This document shows positions 25,106-34,949 of a stretch of DNA of 64,000 nt, in pieces. Made by a program: the position numbers and the translations under genes. The DNA comes from Thiohalocapsa sp963698775 (GTDB taxonomy: Bacteria > Pseudomonadota > Gammaproteobacteria > Chromatiales > Chromatiaceae): assembly GCA_963698775.1 (NCBI GenBank), contig CAVOSE010000017.1, positions 22,871 through 86,870 of the forward strand, in the 5' to 3' direction. The stretch's first letter is position 1. Every line of letters begins with the position of its first letter. The notes below the pieces were generated by a model that saw nothing but the letters and a program-made list of their open reading frames with translations, had not been told where the DNA came from and made no database searches.

Positions 25106-25267
25106 CCTTAAACAAACGCGTAACGGTTCACTCATAGCGCGAACAAGTCCCGCTTTCACATACCGACGACGGAGGGCTGAGAGCGGCCAATCCGATTCTC
25201 TCGGCAAGCACCGACGCTTGGTGCACAATAGCCACGGACGCAGTCATCAACCATTGGAGTCCCGACC

Positions 25268-27490
25268 ATGCCGGAAATCACCGTCCACTTTCAGCCCCCA
25301 TCGGACTGGGTCGAACCGGTGATGCTCCACTTCTGGAATCGCATGCCGAACAATGGTGCCACCGAGTGGCCAGGGCTACCGATGGAGCCAGCACAAGAAC
25401 ACCCGGGCTGGTATTGCTACCGTTTCGAAGACACCAGCCGCGTGCATCTGGTCTTCAACGACGGCGACGGCCGTCAGAGCCCTGATCTGGCGCGCGAGCG
25501 CGACGGCTGGTTCTCCTTCGACACGCATTGGCGCGATGCACGGCCGACGCCCGCTTCTACACAACCGGCAGCGCCCATACCCGCACAGCCGACCAGGTCC
25601 GCGCCGGCCACGGCCAACGCAGCCGACGGCCGATCAGTCCCCCTGGCTCCTGACCAGCAAAGCCTCGCGCCCCGCCCCATCGAACAGCGCACGGACTTCC
25701 GCGAGGAGACCATCTACTTTCTGCTGACGGCGCGTTTCAACGACGGGGATCCTTCCAACAATTTCTTCTGCCGCGACCGCATCCGCTTTGATGCCCAGGG
25801 CAACGCGATCGACCCCCACTGGCGCGGCGACTTCAAGGGCCTGATCCAGCGCCTGGACTATATTCGCGATCTCGGCTTCACTGCCATCTGGATCACGCCC
25901 CCGGTCGAGAACCGCTCCGGCCTCGACTATCACGGCTATCACGCCTACGACTGGACCCGCATCGACCCACGACTGGAGTCCCCCGACGCCACCTATCAAG
26001 ATCTGATCGACGCGGCGCATGCCAAGGGCATCAAGATCATCCAGGACGTGGTGGTCAACCACTCCTGTCAATTCGGCATCCGTGGCAAGGTCCATATCGA
26101 CCATCTACCGATCAAGTACTACGTCCCCCAAGGTTCCGAGCAGGGACGGGTGGATCACGGCCCCTATCAGGGACATCTGGGCAACTACGCCTGGCCCCAT
26201 GGGGACGACATCGACAATCCCGTCGCCCCGGAGTGGTACCGTCAGCGCCACGAGAGCGATGCAGAGGGGATCGAACCACTCGTAGACCCCAAGACCGGCG
26301 AGACCGTGCCCAAGCCCGGCTACGACCCCGGCCGCTTCTTCGGCATCGATGCCAACGCGCTGGACCCGGACTGGTACCACCAAGACGGCTTCATCTGCGG
26401 CGGCGACTGGGAGAGCCAGCACCCATTGCAGCAGCGCCACATGGCCGGCGACTGCATCGACCTCGCCACCGAGCGCCAGAACGTCAAGGACTACATCATC
26501 CAGGCCATCAACCGCTATCTCGACATGGGCGTGGATGCCTTGCGCATCGATACCGTCAAGCACGTCGAGCGCGGCAATCTGCTGGAATACATCAATGCCT
26601 GGAAGGCGCACAAGCCCGGCCTGTTCGTGTTCGGCGAGAACCTGGTCAAGGGCTACGGTTGGGGCGATCTGGGCGGCGGCGACAATGGCCCGAGCCAGAT
26701 CCGACCCTGGTGGTACACCCGACTCGGTGACGACCCGCGCGACCCTGCCAGCGGCGCCGACTCGGGCTTTCCGCAGCTCGACTTCGGCCTGTTCTCGACC
26801 TTCCGCGATACCGTCAGCAAGGGCACCTATGGCGGCACCGGCCAGATCCTGTCCATGGACTGGATCTACGGCGACGTCACCCAACTCGTCACCTTTTTGC
26901 AGAACCACGACGTCGGCCCGGATAACGACTTCAAGTACCGCTTCAAGGGCGAACAATGGATGGCGGCCGCGGCCTACAACCTGATCTGGACCGCCCGCGG
27001 CATCCCCTGCCTGTACTTCGGCGAAGAGATCGAGTTCATGCACGGCGCGCCCCAGGACATCGAGGGGGAAAAGGATACGCTGGAGTCCACGGGCCGCGCC
27101 TACTTCGGCGACCACTTGACCGACGAGCGCGTCGGACAGACCCAGGCGCACCCCATCTACCGCCACATCCAGCGGCTGAATCTGATTCGCCGCGCCATCC
27201 CGGCGCTGCAAAAGGCCCGCATGACCCAGGTCGGCGAGTGGGGCAGCGGCATGCACTTCGTGCGCGACCTCAGCGACCAGGGCAGCTATGTGGTGATCGG
27301 GCTCGCCATCGGCTCCGACCAGCAGGTCGAGATCGGCGACATCCGCCCCGGCCACTATCGCGACGCCGTCAGCGGCGGCGAGATCGACTCCAACGGCCAC
27401 CTAAGCTTCGGCGTGAAGGCCAATTCGGCCGGAATCTGGGTGCTGGACGGTCCCGGCAAGGTCGGCGAGGACGGCGTCTATCTCCGGTGA
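25268..27490 (+). CDS. GH13 alpha-amylase family enzyme with N-terminal starch-binding-like domain
   Basis: 740 residues, no signal peptide, so cytoplasmic glycogen/maltodextrin use is likely. Residues ~1–95 look like a carbohydrate-binding module (VHFQPPSDWVEPVMLHFWN, FNDGDGRQSPDL, DGWFSFDTHW); a Pro/Ala linker follows (~97–140). The catalytic domain carries the GH13 regions: DVVVNHS (region I), DALRIDTVKH with the nucleophile Asp428, FGENLVKG with Glu457, and FLQNHD with Asp548. The start (ATG 25268) gives the full binding module. It is separated by 123 bp from the ferredoxin-reductase fusion gene, on the same strand. Confidence 0.9.
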   Translation: MPEITVHFQPPSDWVEPVMLHFWNRMPNNGATEWPGLPMEPAQEHPGWYCYRFEDTSRVHLVFNDGDGRQSPDLARERDGWFSFDTHWRDARPTPASTQPAAPIPAQPTRSAPATANAADGRSVPLAPDQQSLAPRPIEQRTDFREETIYFLLTARFNDGDPSNNFFCRDRIRFDAQGNAIDPHWRGDFKGLIQRLDYIRDLGFTAIWITPPVENRSGLDYHGYHAYDWTRIDPRLESPDATYQDLIDAAHAKGIKIIQDVVVNHSCQFGIRGKVHIDHLPIKYYVPQGSEQGRVDHGPYQGHLGNYAWPHGDDIDNPVAPEWYRQRHESDAEGIEPLVDPKTGETVPKPGYDPGRFFGIDANALDPDWYHQDGFICGGDWESQHPLQQRHMAGDCIDLATERQNVKDYIIQAINRYLDMGVDALRIDTVKHVERGNLLEYINAWKAHKPGLFVFGENLVKGYGWGDLGGGDNGPSQIRPWWYTRLGDDPRDPASGADSGFPQLDFGLFSTFRDTVSKGTYGGTGQILSMDWIYGDVTQLVTFLQNHDVGPDNDFKYRFKGEQWMAAAAYNLIWTARGIPCLYFGEEIEFMHGAPQDIEGEKDTLESTGRAYFGDHLTDERVGQTQAHPIYRHIQRLNLIRRAIPALQKARMTQVGEWGSGMHFVRDLSDQGSYVVIGLAIGSDQQVEIGDIRPGHYRDAVSGGEIDSNGHLSFGVKANSAGIWVLDGPGKVGEDGVYLR

Positions 27491-27613
27491 ACCACTGGGA
27501 GCCGAACGCGAAAGCTGCTACCGTTCCGCCTCCGCGCTACCCACACGCAACAAACCCGCGCGGCGAAACAACGACACCGACAACGGCGCAGGGCTGACCC
27601 AGAGCACACCGCC

Positions 27614-29071
27614 ATGACCCAACTGCTATCCCTGTCCCGCGCGGCCCGCCTGGCCGGTGTCACCCGGGCAGATTTGCAAAAGCGCATCCGCCGCGGCGAC
27701 ATCAAGACCTTCGAAGGCGAGGTAGCGGTCTCCGACCTGCTGCGCGTCTTCCCCAGCGTGAGTCTCGAGAAGACCGGCATGCTGGAGCAGGTAGAACGGA
27801 TCAAGGCCGATGCGGTGCCGCGTAGTTACGATGGCGACACCACGCTGCCCAGTGCCGAGGTGCTGGTATCACGCATCAAATCTCTGAGCGAGGCGCTGGT
27901 GCAAAAGGTCGCCCTGGTGGATGCGCAGGACGAACTACTGGACGAAGTGCGCCGCCGCCTGAACGACGTCGCGCAGGCGCAGTCCAGCCCGGAGGCCGCC
28001 GCCCTGCTCGGTTGGCTCGACGATCGCCGCACCGAGATCGCGACTCGGCCGATTGAGGCAGGCCGCTCTCGGTTATTCGCCAAAGACACCTTCCTGCGCA
28101 TCATGTCAGCCAGCGTCAAGATCATTCCCAGTGGTCACGAGTTCTTCGTCGACGGCACCGAATCCATTCTCGAGGCCGCCGTGCGATCGGGCCTGCGCAT
28201 GAGCTACGGCTGCTCCAGCGGAAACTGCGGGTCGTGCAAGGCGCGCGTCGTCTCGGGTGAGGTGTGGAAGCTCGCGGAACACGACTACGTCTTGAGCGAG
28301 CGGGAAAAACAGATGGGTTACGTGCTGACCTGCCGAAACACCGCGGTGACCGATGTCGTGCTCGAGGCCGCTGAGGCACACACCGTCGACGACTTGCCGG
28401 AACAACAGATCAGCGCCCAGATACGTAAGCTCGAGCCCGAAACGGCCGACCTGATGCTGCTGCACGTGCAAACGCCGCGCACCCAGACGCTGCGCTTCAT
28501 GGCCGGTCAGCGCGCGCGCCTCAGCCTGAACGATGGGGCAACGGCAGAATTGCCCATTGCCAGCTGCCCGTGCAACGGCCGCAACCTGCAATTCCTGGTG
28601 CGACGCGGCAGTGACGCCTTCAGCCAAGACGTCTTTGAGCAGGCCAGCGCGCGCCAAGGGATCGAGGTCAGCGGTCCCTATGGACGCTTTATCCTCCATG
28701 AGGACGCCACCGAACCCGCGGTGTTCGTCGCCGTCGGTGACGCCATTGCCCCCATCAAGAGTCTGATCGAACACGCCATCTCCATCGACACCATCGAGGC
28801 ATTCCACCTCTACTGGACCGTCGACTCAGCCGACGGACACTACCAGCGGGGTTGGTGTCGAGCTCTGACGGACACGCTAGACAACTTCAGCTTCACACCG
28901 CTGGTCGGCGCCGATGTTGAGCAACTCCTCTCGCGCCTACAGACGGATCTACCGGGCCTCACCGGGCTGCGCTTCTATCTGGCAGGGCCCGCAAGCATCG
29001 TCCCGCCCTTGGCGCAGCGACTCATCGACGCGGGCGTCAGTCAGGACCAGATCGTCGAGGAAGAACTCTAG
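27614..29071 (+). CDS. Fusion protein: HTH-like N-terminus, coiled coil, [2Fe-2S] ferredoxin, FNR-like reductase
   Basis: 485 residues. Residues ~5–50 (LSLSRAARLAGVTRADLQKR, RRGDIKTFEGEVAVSDLL) look like a MerR/excisionase-type helix-turn-helix. A long helical part follows (~55–150). Residues ~165–245 form a plant-type ferredoxin with the cluster cysteines CSSGNCGSC and a fourth in LTCRN. The C-terminal ~240 residues follow the ferredoxin-NAD(P) reductase fold, but the flavin motif usually RxYSxxS is AELPIASCP, and the nucleotide-binding GGTGIAP reads VGDAIAP. The electron donor, and whether flavin binds, are uncertain. No signal peptide, so cytoplasmic. Confidence 0.8.
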   Translation: MTQLLSLSRAARLAGVTRADLQKRIRRGDIKTFEGEVAVSDLLRVFPSVSLEKTGMLEQVERIKADAVPRSYDGDTTLPSAEVLVSRIKSLSEALVQKVALVDAQDELLDEVRRRLNDVAQAQSSPEAAALLGWLDDRRTEIATRPIEAGRSRLFAKDTFLRIMSASVKIIPSGHEFFVDGTESILEAAVRSGLRMSYGCSSGNCGSCKARVVSGEVWKLAEHDYVLSEREKQMGYVLTCRNTAVTDVVLEAAEAHTVDDLPEQQISAQIRKLEPETADLMLLHVQTPRTQTLRFMAGQRARLSLNDGATAELPIASCPCNGRNLQFLVRRGSDAFSQDVFEQASARQGIEVSGPYGRFILHEDATEPAVFVAVGDAIAPIKSLIEHAISIDTIEAFHLYWTVDSADGHYQRGWCRALTDTLDNFSFTPLVGADVEQLLSRLQTDLPGLTGLRFYLAGPASIVPPLAQRLIDAGVSQDQIVEEEL

Positions 29072-29183
29072 GGTTCAAGTTTCGGCGGCAGCCCTGACGG
29101 CTAAGCCTTGCTCCAAGGCAATCGCCTAAGGCGTGCTGCACCGATCCGTCGCGATCGGGGCTGCCGTCCATGATGCCGTCTAT

Positions 29184-29375
29184 TCAGGCAGCAACCCTGG
29201 AATCAGATCGACGATTCTGCCGCGCGGGCAAAAACACCGTGCCTTTCCCGAAGCGATTGATGGCCTCGTTACGAACCCAAACAGGCGCTTCGTTGTAGAA
29301 ACGCACGTAAGTAAAACCGCAGTCGCCCCGCTCGATGCTCGCGACCCATTCTTCAAAATCGTCTTCTTTGTTCAT
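29184..29375 (-). CDS. Small hypothetical protein
   Basis: 63 residues from the ATG at 29375, chosen because a near-perfect ribosome site (GGAGGTGAAG) precedes it. Sequence MNKEDDFEEWVASIERGDCG then FTYVRFYNEAPVWVRNEAIN is acidic at the start and basic at the end. It looks like a small cytoplasmic protein; I do not recognise a family. It is encoded opposite the surrounding genes. Confidence 0.55.
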   Translation of the reverse strand: MNKEDDFEEWVASIERGDCGFTYVRFYNEAPVWVRNEAINRFGKGTVFLPARQNRRSDSRVAA

Positions 29376-29589
29376 CTTCACCTCCTGCATCAGGCCCGTT
29401 AGGCCTGCTCCAACCCGATGGCCGCCGCTGCCGACATCTGGGTCAATTCTTATTGTAGGACCGTTATCGCGCTGACTTGATCCCGACGGCCCGCGAACAA
29501 AGCTAGCGGGATCTTGCCGCAATACGCGCTTCGTCCATTAGACGACGTGGACAAAGCCGGCGCAACCGCGATAACTATGCCCAGGACAC

Positions 29590-31138
29590 ATGAACGACAG
29601 CGTAAACCGGCGGCCCGTCAACCTGGTCTGGTTCAAGCGGGACTTGCGGGTCACCGACCATCGTCCACTCGCCCAAGCCGCAGAATCCGGTCCATGCATC
29701 TGCCTTTACGTGTACGAACCCGAGCTGCTGACCCATCCGACCACCGACGCCGCCCACCTGGATTTCATCGCGGCATCGCTCACGGAATTGGCGCAGCAAC
29801 TCGAACAGCGCGGGGGACGGCTGGTAACGCGCACCGGCGGCCTACCGGACGTCTTCGAACGCCTCCACGCTGAGCGGCCCATCGCCCGGATCTGGAGCCA
29901 TGAGGAGACGGGGCTCGGTGTCACCTTCGAGCGCGATCGTCGGGTCCGAGCCTGGGCACGCCGGCTCGGCGTGGAATGGATCGAGCTGCCGAATCACGGC
30001 GTCTTCCGTCCACACCCGGAACGCGACGGCTGGTCCGCCCGTTGGCGCCGCCGCATGGCGGAACCGATCACGCCCGCCCCAGCTCGCATCGACGGCGTCG
30101 ACGGGCTCGCCAGTGATGGCATCCTGACCGCCGCGGAACTCGGCGTCACCGGCGCACCTCGGCCGCAGGCCATGCCCGGCGGCATCCGCGCTGCCGACGA
30201 GACCCTCGCCGACTTCCTTAAACAGCGCAGCCGCGGCTACCAAGGCGACATCTCCAGCCCGGTCACGGCCTGGACCTCGAGCAGCCGCCTGAGCCCGTAC
30301 CTTGCCTGGGGCAACCTGTCGCTCCGGCAGGTCTATGCAGGCCAGCCGCGCCCGCGTCGACCAATTGCGCGACCGACCGACCCCGGAGCAGCGCGACTGG
30401 GCCCGGTCCATCGAGGCCTTCGTCAAGCGGCTGCACTGGCACTGCCACTTTATTCAAAAGCTGGAAGATCAACCCGACATCGAGTTCCGCAACCTCAGCC
30501 GCGCCTGCGATGGTCTCCGCGACGAACGGCCCAACCGGGCCTTGCTGGACCCCTGGTGCCAAGGCCGAACCGGCTATCCGCTGATCGACTCCTGCATGCG
30601 TGCCCTTCACGCCGGCGGTTGGATCAACTTCCGCATGCGCGCCATGCTGATGAGCTTCGCCAGCTACCACCTTTGGCAACACTGGCGCGAGCCGTCGCTG
30701 CACTTGGCACGGCTGTTCCTCGATTTCGAGCCTGGCATCCATTTCTCGCAGGTGCAGATGCAGTCCGGCACCACGGGCATCAACGCGGTGCGTATCTACT
30801 CGCCGGTCAAACAGGTGCGTGATCAGGATCCCGAGGGCATCTTCATCCGTCGCTGGTGTCCAGAACTGCGCGGCGTGCCCGATGCCTACCTGCCGCGCCC
30901 CCAGACCATGCCGCTAAGCGTGCAACAGACCGCCGGCTGCATTATCGGCAAAGACTATCCTGCCCCCATCGTCGACAACGGCCAGGCCTACATGAGCGCC
31001 CGCCGACGCATGCAGGCCCAGCGAGCGAGCGCCGCGGCGCGCCAAGAATCCGCCCACATCTACCAACGCCACGGCAGCCGCAAGCGCCCGCGCACCACCT
31101 CCGGTCTAACGGAGCCCAAAAAACCTGCAGCTCACTGA
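29590..31138 (+). pseudogene. Cryptochrome/DNA photolyase family protein, frameshifted
   Basis: Two overlapping frames together make one ~515-residue protein. The first (29590 to about 30340) has the photolyase start VWFKRDLRVTDHRPLAQAA and continues to SSRLSPYLAWGNLSLRQVY. The second takes over near 30340 (ASRARVDQLRDRPTPEQRDW) and holds the FAD-binding half: CQGRTGYPLIDSCMRAL, GWINFRMRAMLMSFASYHLW, LFLDFEPGIHFSQVQMQSGT. Removing one G in the GCAGGCC at 30338–30344 restores a single frame. The photolyase repairs UV-induced dimers using light and FAD; whether this copy does depends on whether the extra base is real. Confidence 0.85.
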
Positions 31139-31394
31139 TCGACGGCGAACACAAGTCACTGTCTGCACTTAGAGTCGATGCCTTCCGGATGCTCGCCGCC
31201 TGACCGTGGAGCGATGCCCCGGCGGGGTGCCTACACCAGGCGTTCTGACGGTCAGAGCGTCGTTCCGCATGAGCGATTCCGCGAGGGCGGACTATGCTTT
31301 GAATCAGCAACCGCTGGCCGGCCCGAGCGACCGAGCAGAATCGCCGACCGACGGTTCCCTGAGCGCATTTCTTAAGCAACTTGCGGAGGCTGAT

Positions 31395-31757
31395 GTGATC
31401 GAGGAGTTAACCGGACTGCCTGAGAACGTGATTGGATTCAGTGCCCACGGCAAGGTCACCGCCCGAGACTACGAACTGCAGGTCGTCCCCGCAGTAGAGC
31501 AAGCGCTGGTATCCCACGACAAGGTACGGCTGCTGTACCAGCTCAGCGACGACTTCGACGGCTTCGAGGCGGGCGCCCTGTGGGAGGACGCCAAGGTTGG
31601 ACTCAGTCACCTCGCGGCCTGGGAGCGCATCGCAATGGTCACCGACCTGGAATGGATTCGCATGGCGACGAAGGCGTTTGGTTTCGCCATGCCCGGAGAG
31701 GTACGGGTGTTCAGCAATGCCGAACTGGGGGCCGCGCGGGAATGGCTCGCGAGCTAA
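31395..31757 (+). CDS. SpoIIAA-like (STAS/SEC14-type) protein
   Basis: 120 residues from the GTG at 31395, which has GGAGG 8 bp upstream and gives the normal family length; the frame is open to ATG 31269 (42 extra residues) and beyond. Motifs: VIEELTGLPENVIGFSAHGK, VTARDYELQVVPAVEQAL, VRLLYQLSDDFDGFEAGALW, ERIAMVTDLEWIRMATKAFG, FAMPGEVRVFSNAELGAARE. These small cytoplasmic proteins share the SpoIIAA/STAS fold; the partner and ligand are unknown. Confidence 0.85.
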   Translation: MIEELTGLPENVIGFSAHGKVTARDYELQVVPAVEQALVSHDKVRLLYQLSDDFDGFEAGALWEDAKVGLSHLAAWERIAMVTDLEWIRMATKAFGFAMPGEVRVFSNAELGAAREWLAS

Positions 31758-31829
31758 GGCGATTGCCGGAGACTTTCATACCAGATGACACAGGATTGAC
31801 GTTCGCCTTCAAGGAGCGCCGGCAGGAGG

Positions 31830-32922
31830 CTAGACATTGAACCGGAAGTGCACGACGTCGCCGTCGCGGACGATATACTCCTTGCCTTCGCTGCGGAGCT
31901 TGCCGGCCTCCTTGGCACCCTGCTCGCCCTTGCAGGCGACGAAATCAGAGTAAGCAATGACCTCGGCGCGGATGAATCCGCGCTCGAAGTCCGTGTGGAT
32001 CACACCCGCCGCCTGCGGACCGGTCGCGCCCCGAGGGATGGTCCAGGCGCGCGCCTCCTTGGGACCAACCGTAAAGTAGGTCTCCAGCCCCAATAGGCTG
32101 TAACCGGCGCGCACCACGCGGTTCAGGCCCGGCTCGTCCTGCCCCAGGTCGGCCAGAGAACTCGGCCCGTTCGGCCTCGTCCAATTCGACGATCTCAGAC
32201 TCGATGGCGGCGCACACCGGCACCACGATCGCCCCCTCGGTGTCGGCGTGGGCACGGATGCGGTCGAGCAGCGGATTGTCAGCAAAGCCGTCCTCGGCGA
32301 CGTTGGCCACGTACATGGTGGGTTTGGCGGTGAGCAGGAACAGCTCGCGCAGTGCGCCACGCTCGTCGCTACTCAACTCCATCGCACGCACCGCGCGGCC
32401 CTCGTCCAAGTGCGCCAGCACGCGTTCAAGCAAGGCCTTGCGGACCAGCATGGACTTGTCGCCGGTCTTGGATTGCTTGACGGTCTTATCGAAGGCCTTG
32501 CTGACGGTCTCCATGTCCGCCAACGCCAACTCGGTATCGATGACCTCGATGTCGCGGATCGGATCGACCCCGCCGGACACGTGAATCACATCGTCGTCTT
32601 CGAAGCAGCGCACGACGTGGGCAATGGCGTCGGTCTCACGAATATTGGCCAGAAACTTGTTCCCAAGCCCCTCGCCCTTGGACGCGCCCGCCACCAAGCC
32701 AGCGATGTCGACGAACTGCATCGTGGTCGGAACGATCTTGGCCGACTTGCCGATGGCGGCGATGACGTCGAGCCGCGCGTCGGGCAACGGCACCACCCCG
32801 ACGTTGGGATCGATGGTGCAGAACGGATAGTTCTCGGCCGCGATACCAGACTTGGTCAGCGCATTGAAGAGGGTGGACTTACCGACGTTGGGCAGTCCGA
32901 CGATGCCGCATTTGAATCCCAT
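31830..32922 (-). pseudogene. ychF: Ribosome-binding GTPase/ATPase YchF, one-base frameshift
   Basis: Read from ATG 32922, the frame starts MGFKCGIVGLPNVGKSTLFN (P-loop GLPNVGKS) and includes DIAGLVAGASKGEGLGN. It runs normally to LDEAERAEF; the expected LADLGQDEPGLNRVVRAGY then continues in another frame to the stop at 31830 (VVHFRFNV). One extra A in the plus-strand CCAGAGAACTC at about 32154–32160 explains this; without it the product is 363 residues, exactly the YchF length. The TGS domain at the C-terminus is intact in the second frame. YchF is highly conserved, so a sequence error should be suspected first. Confidence 0.9.
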
Positions 32923-33123
32923 GGGTGTTCGCTTCCCGATGCTCGGGCATGGCCGAAAAAGCCCATTAGTTTAGCGCAACCGACGGTTGCCTGCTTGGCC
33001 AAACCACGGACTGCGCCGAGCAGGCCGGCCACTGGAAGCACCGGTTTTCGAGCGGGCGCGCTGTAGCGTCGCAAGGCCTTGGTGAGTCCGCGGGAAACAG
33101 AGCGAAACACCCGCCGACGCGCC

Positions 33124-33149
33124 GTGCCGACAGGAAAGTCGGCGCTCCC
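33124..33149. repeat. Third copy of the 26-bp repeat, family 2
   Basis: The hairpin GTGCCGACAGGAAAGTCGGC, extended by GCTCCC, matches the copies at 18035–18060 and 18121–18146. It lies immediately after the stop of the manC-type gene, between it and ychF. Confidence 0.7.
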
Positions 33150-33152
33150 GGT

Positions 33153-34643
33153 TCAACAGCCCTCACTGATCTCGCGGTTGTAGACGTCCTGGAAGCGGAC
33201 GATGTCGTCCTCGCCCAGGTAGCCGCCGGACTGCACCTCGATGATCTCCAGCGGGATCATGCCGGGGTTCTCCAACCGATGCGATGCGCCCACGGGGATG
33301 TAGGTCGATTGGTTCTCCGCAAGCAGGAAGCTGCGGTCGTCGCAGGTGACGCGCGCGGTGCCGGACACGACGATCCAGTGCTCGGCGCGGTGGTGGTGCA
33401 TCTGCAGCGACAGCGACTCCCCCGGATTCACGCTCAGGCGCTTAACCTGGTAGCGATCGCCCTGACCGATGGACTCGAACGCGCCCCAGGGCCGATGCAC
33501 GCGCTGGTGGTGACGGTGCTCGCCACGCTGGGCGTCCTTCAGGTACTGGGTGACGGCCTTCACGTCCTGGGCGCGATCCTTGCTCACGACCAGCACCGCG
33601 TCGGGGGTCTCGACGATGATTAGATTGTCGACCCCCACCGCCGCCACCATGCGCTGCTGGGCGATCACGAGGTTATTCGACGCATCATGGACGAAGGCAT
33701 CGCCGTCCAGGACGTTGCCGGCCTCGTCCTGCTCGCGCACCTCCCACAGCGCTGACCAGGCACCCACGTCCGACCAACCCACGTTCAACGGCAGCACCAG
33801 TGCCGGATGCTCGGCGACGGCACCGGCACCCGACAACCGCTCCATGACAGCGTAGTCGATGGAATCGCTGGGGCAATTCTTGAACTGCTCGGCATCGAGA
33901 CGCGTGAACTCGCCATCGCGTCGCCCGTCGGCGATGGCTGCCTCCACTGCCTGCAGGATGTCGGCGCGGAATCGGCCGATCAGGTCCAGCCAGACCGAGG
34001 CGCGCAACATGAAAATACCGCTGTTCCAGAGATACTCGCCGGACGCGAGATAGCCTTGTGCCGTCTCCAGATCTGGTTTCTCGACGAAGGCATGCAGGTG
34101 ATACGCCGAACCGGTCAGTTCGGCATCCGCGTGGACAGCACCCTGGCGAATGTAGCCATAACCCGTCTCCGGCTTGCTCGGCACCACACCGAAGGTGATC
34201 ACGGCGCCCTGTTCCGCCAACTTGCAGCCGTCGGCAACCACGCCGCGAAAACCGGGCTCATCGGCGATGGTGTGATCCGCCGGCATCACCAGCAGCACAG
34301 GATCGTCGCCGGCATTGGCCGCAGCCAGCGCCGCCAGAGTCAGAGCCGGCGCGGTATTGCGCCCGACCGGCTCCAGGATGATCGACGCAGCCTTGCGCTC
34401 CAGCACACGCAGTTGCTCGGCCACCAGAAAACGATGTTCCTCGTTACAGACGACGACGGGCTCGAGCACATGCAACGCTTGTCGGGGATGCTCCTGCGCA
34501 AGGCCATCGAGCCGGCGGACTGTTTCCTGCAACATCGTGTAATGGCCGGTCAGCGGCAGGAACTGCTTTGGGTAGGCTTCGCGAGACAGCGGCCAAAGCC
34601 GGGTTCCGGAGCCGCCGGACAGAATGACGGGTTGCAGTGACAT
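33153..34643 (-). CDS. Mannose-1-phosphate guanylyltransferase/mannose-6-phosphate isomerase
   Basis: 496 residues, a type II bifunctional enzyme (ManC/AlgA/CpsB type). The N-terminal pyrophosphorylase has the signature VILSGGSGTRLWPLSREAYP with PKQF, plus FVEKPDLETAQGYL. The C-terminal cupin-type isomerase has RPWGAFESIGQGDRYQVKRL, HHHRAEHWIVVSGTARVTCD and ENQSTYIPVGASHRLENPG. It makes GDP-mannose for polysaccharide or LPS synthesis. No other polysaccharide gene is adjacent, so the pathway it feeds cannot be named. Confidence 0.94.
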   Translation of the reverse strand: MSLQPVILSGGSGTRLWPLSREAYPKQFLPLTGHYTMLQETVRRLDGLAQEHPRQALHVLEPVVVCNEEHRFLVAEQLRVLERKAASIILEPVGRNTAPALTLAALAAANAGDDPVLLVMPADHTIADEPGFRGVVADGCKLAEQGAVITFGVVPSKPETGYGYIRQGAVHADAELTGSAYHLHAFVEKPDLETAQGYLASGEYLWNSGIFMLRASVWLDLIGRFRADILQAVEAAIADGRRDGEFTRLDAEQFKNCPSDSIDYAVMERLSGAGAVAEHPALVLPLNVGWSDVGAWSALWEVREQDEAGNVLDGDAFVHDASNNLVIAQQRMVAAVGVDNLIIVETPDAVLVVSKDRAQDVKAVTQYLKDAQRGEHRHHQRVHRPWGAFESIGQGDRYQVKRLSVNPGESLSLQMHHHRAEHWIVVSGTARVTCDDRSFLLAENQSTYIPVGASHRLENPGMIPLEIIEVQSGGYLGEDDIVRFQDVYNREISEGC

Positions 34644-34949
34644 GAGCTTCTCTCGTGCGGGTCGCTTGGATCGTGGACGGATTAGAACAAGCGCCCCCCA
34701 AAACGGTCAATTGGGAGACGGTCAATTGCGCTGCAAGGCCCACGGCGGCCGCGGCAACGGATACGGCCGCGTGGTCTGGTATCCTTGCCGCGGCAAGATC
34801 GACGTCGAACATCATCGACGGGCGAGCGCGATCACAACAGCCTGACAACAAGCCGGCCGCGGCAGACCGACCGACACGGAGATAGGCGCAGTGGCAGCTC
34901 ACCGCCCGGACCGCGCAGCGCAGTCTAGAACCAACCCCGAGATACACCT
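34644..34949. promoter_or_regulatory. Intergenic stretch with a 15-bp-spaced direct repeat
   Basis: 306 bp between divergent genes. ACGGTCAATTG occurs twice, at 34703–34713 and 34718–34728, a 15-bp period that could be a tandem operator or a small duplication. Nothing else stands out. Confidence 0.3.

Noticed and set aside
26105..27400. Long minus-strand open frame (431 codons) opposite the GH13 gene
   Set aside because: The plus strand encodes all GH13 catalytic regions; the reverse frame is a GC-codon shadow rich in Ala, Val, Asp and Gly.
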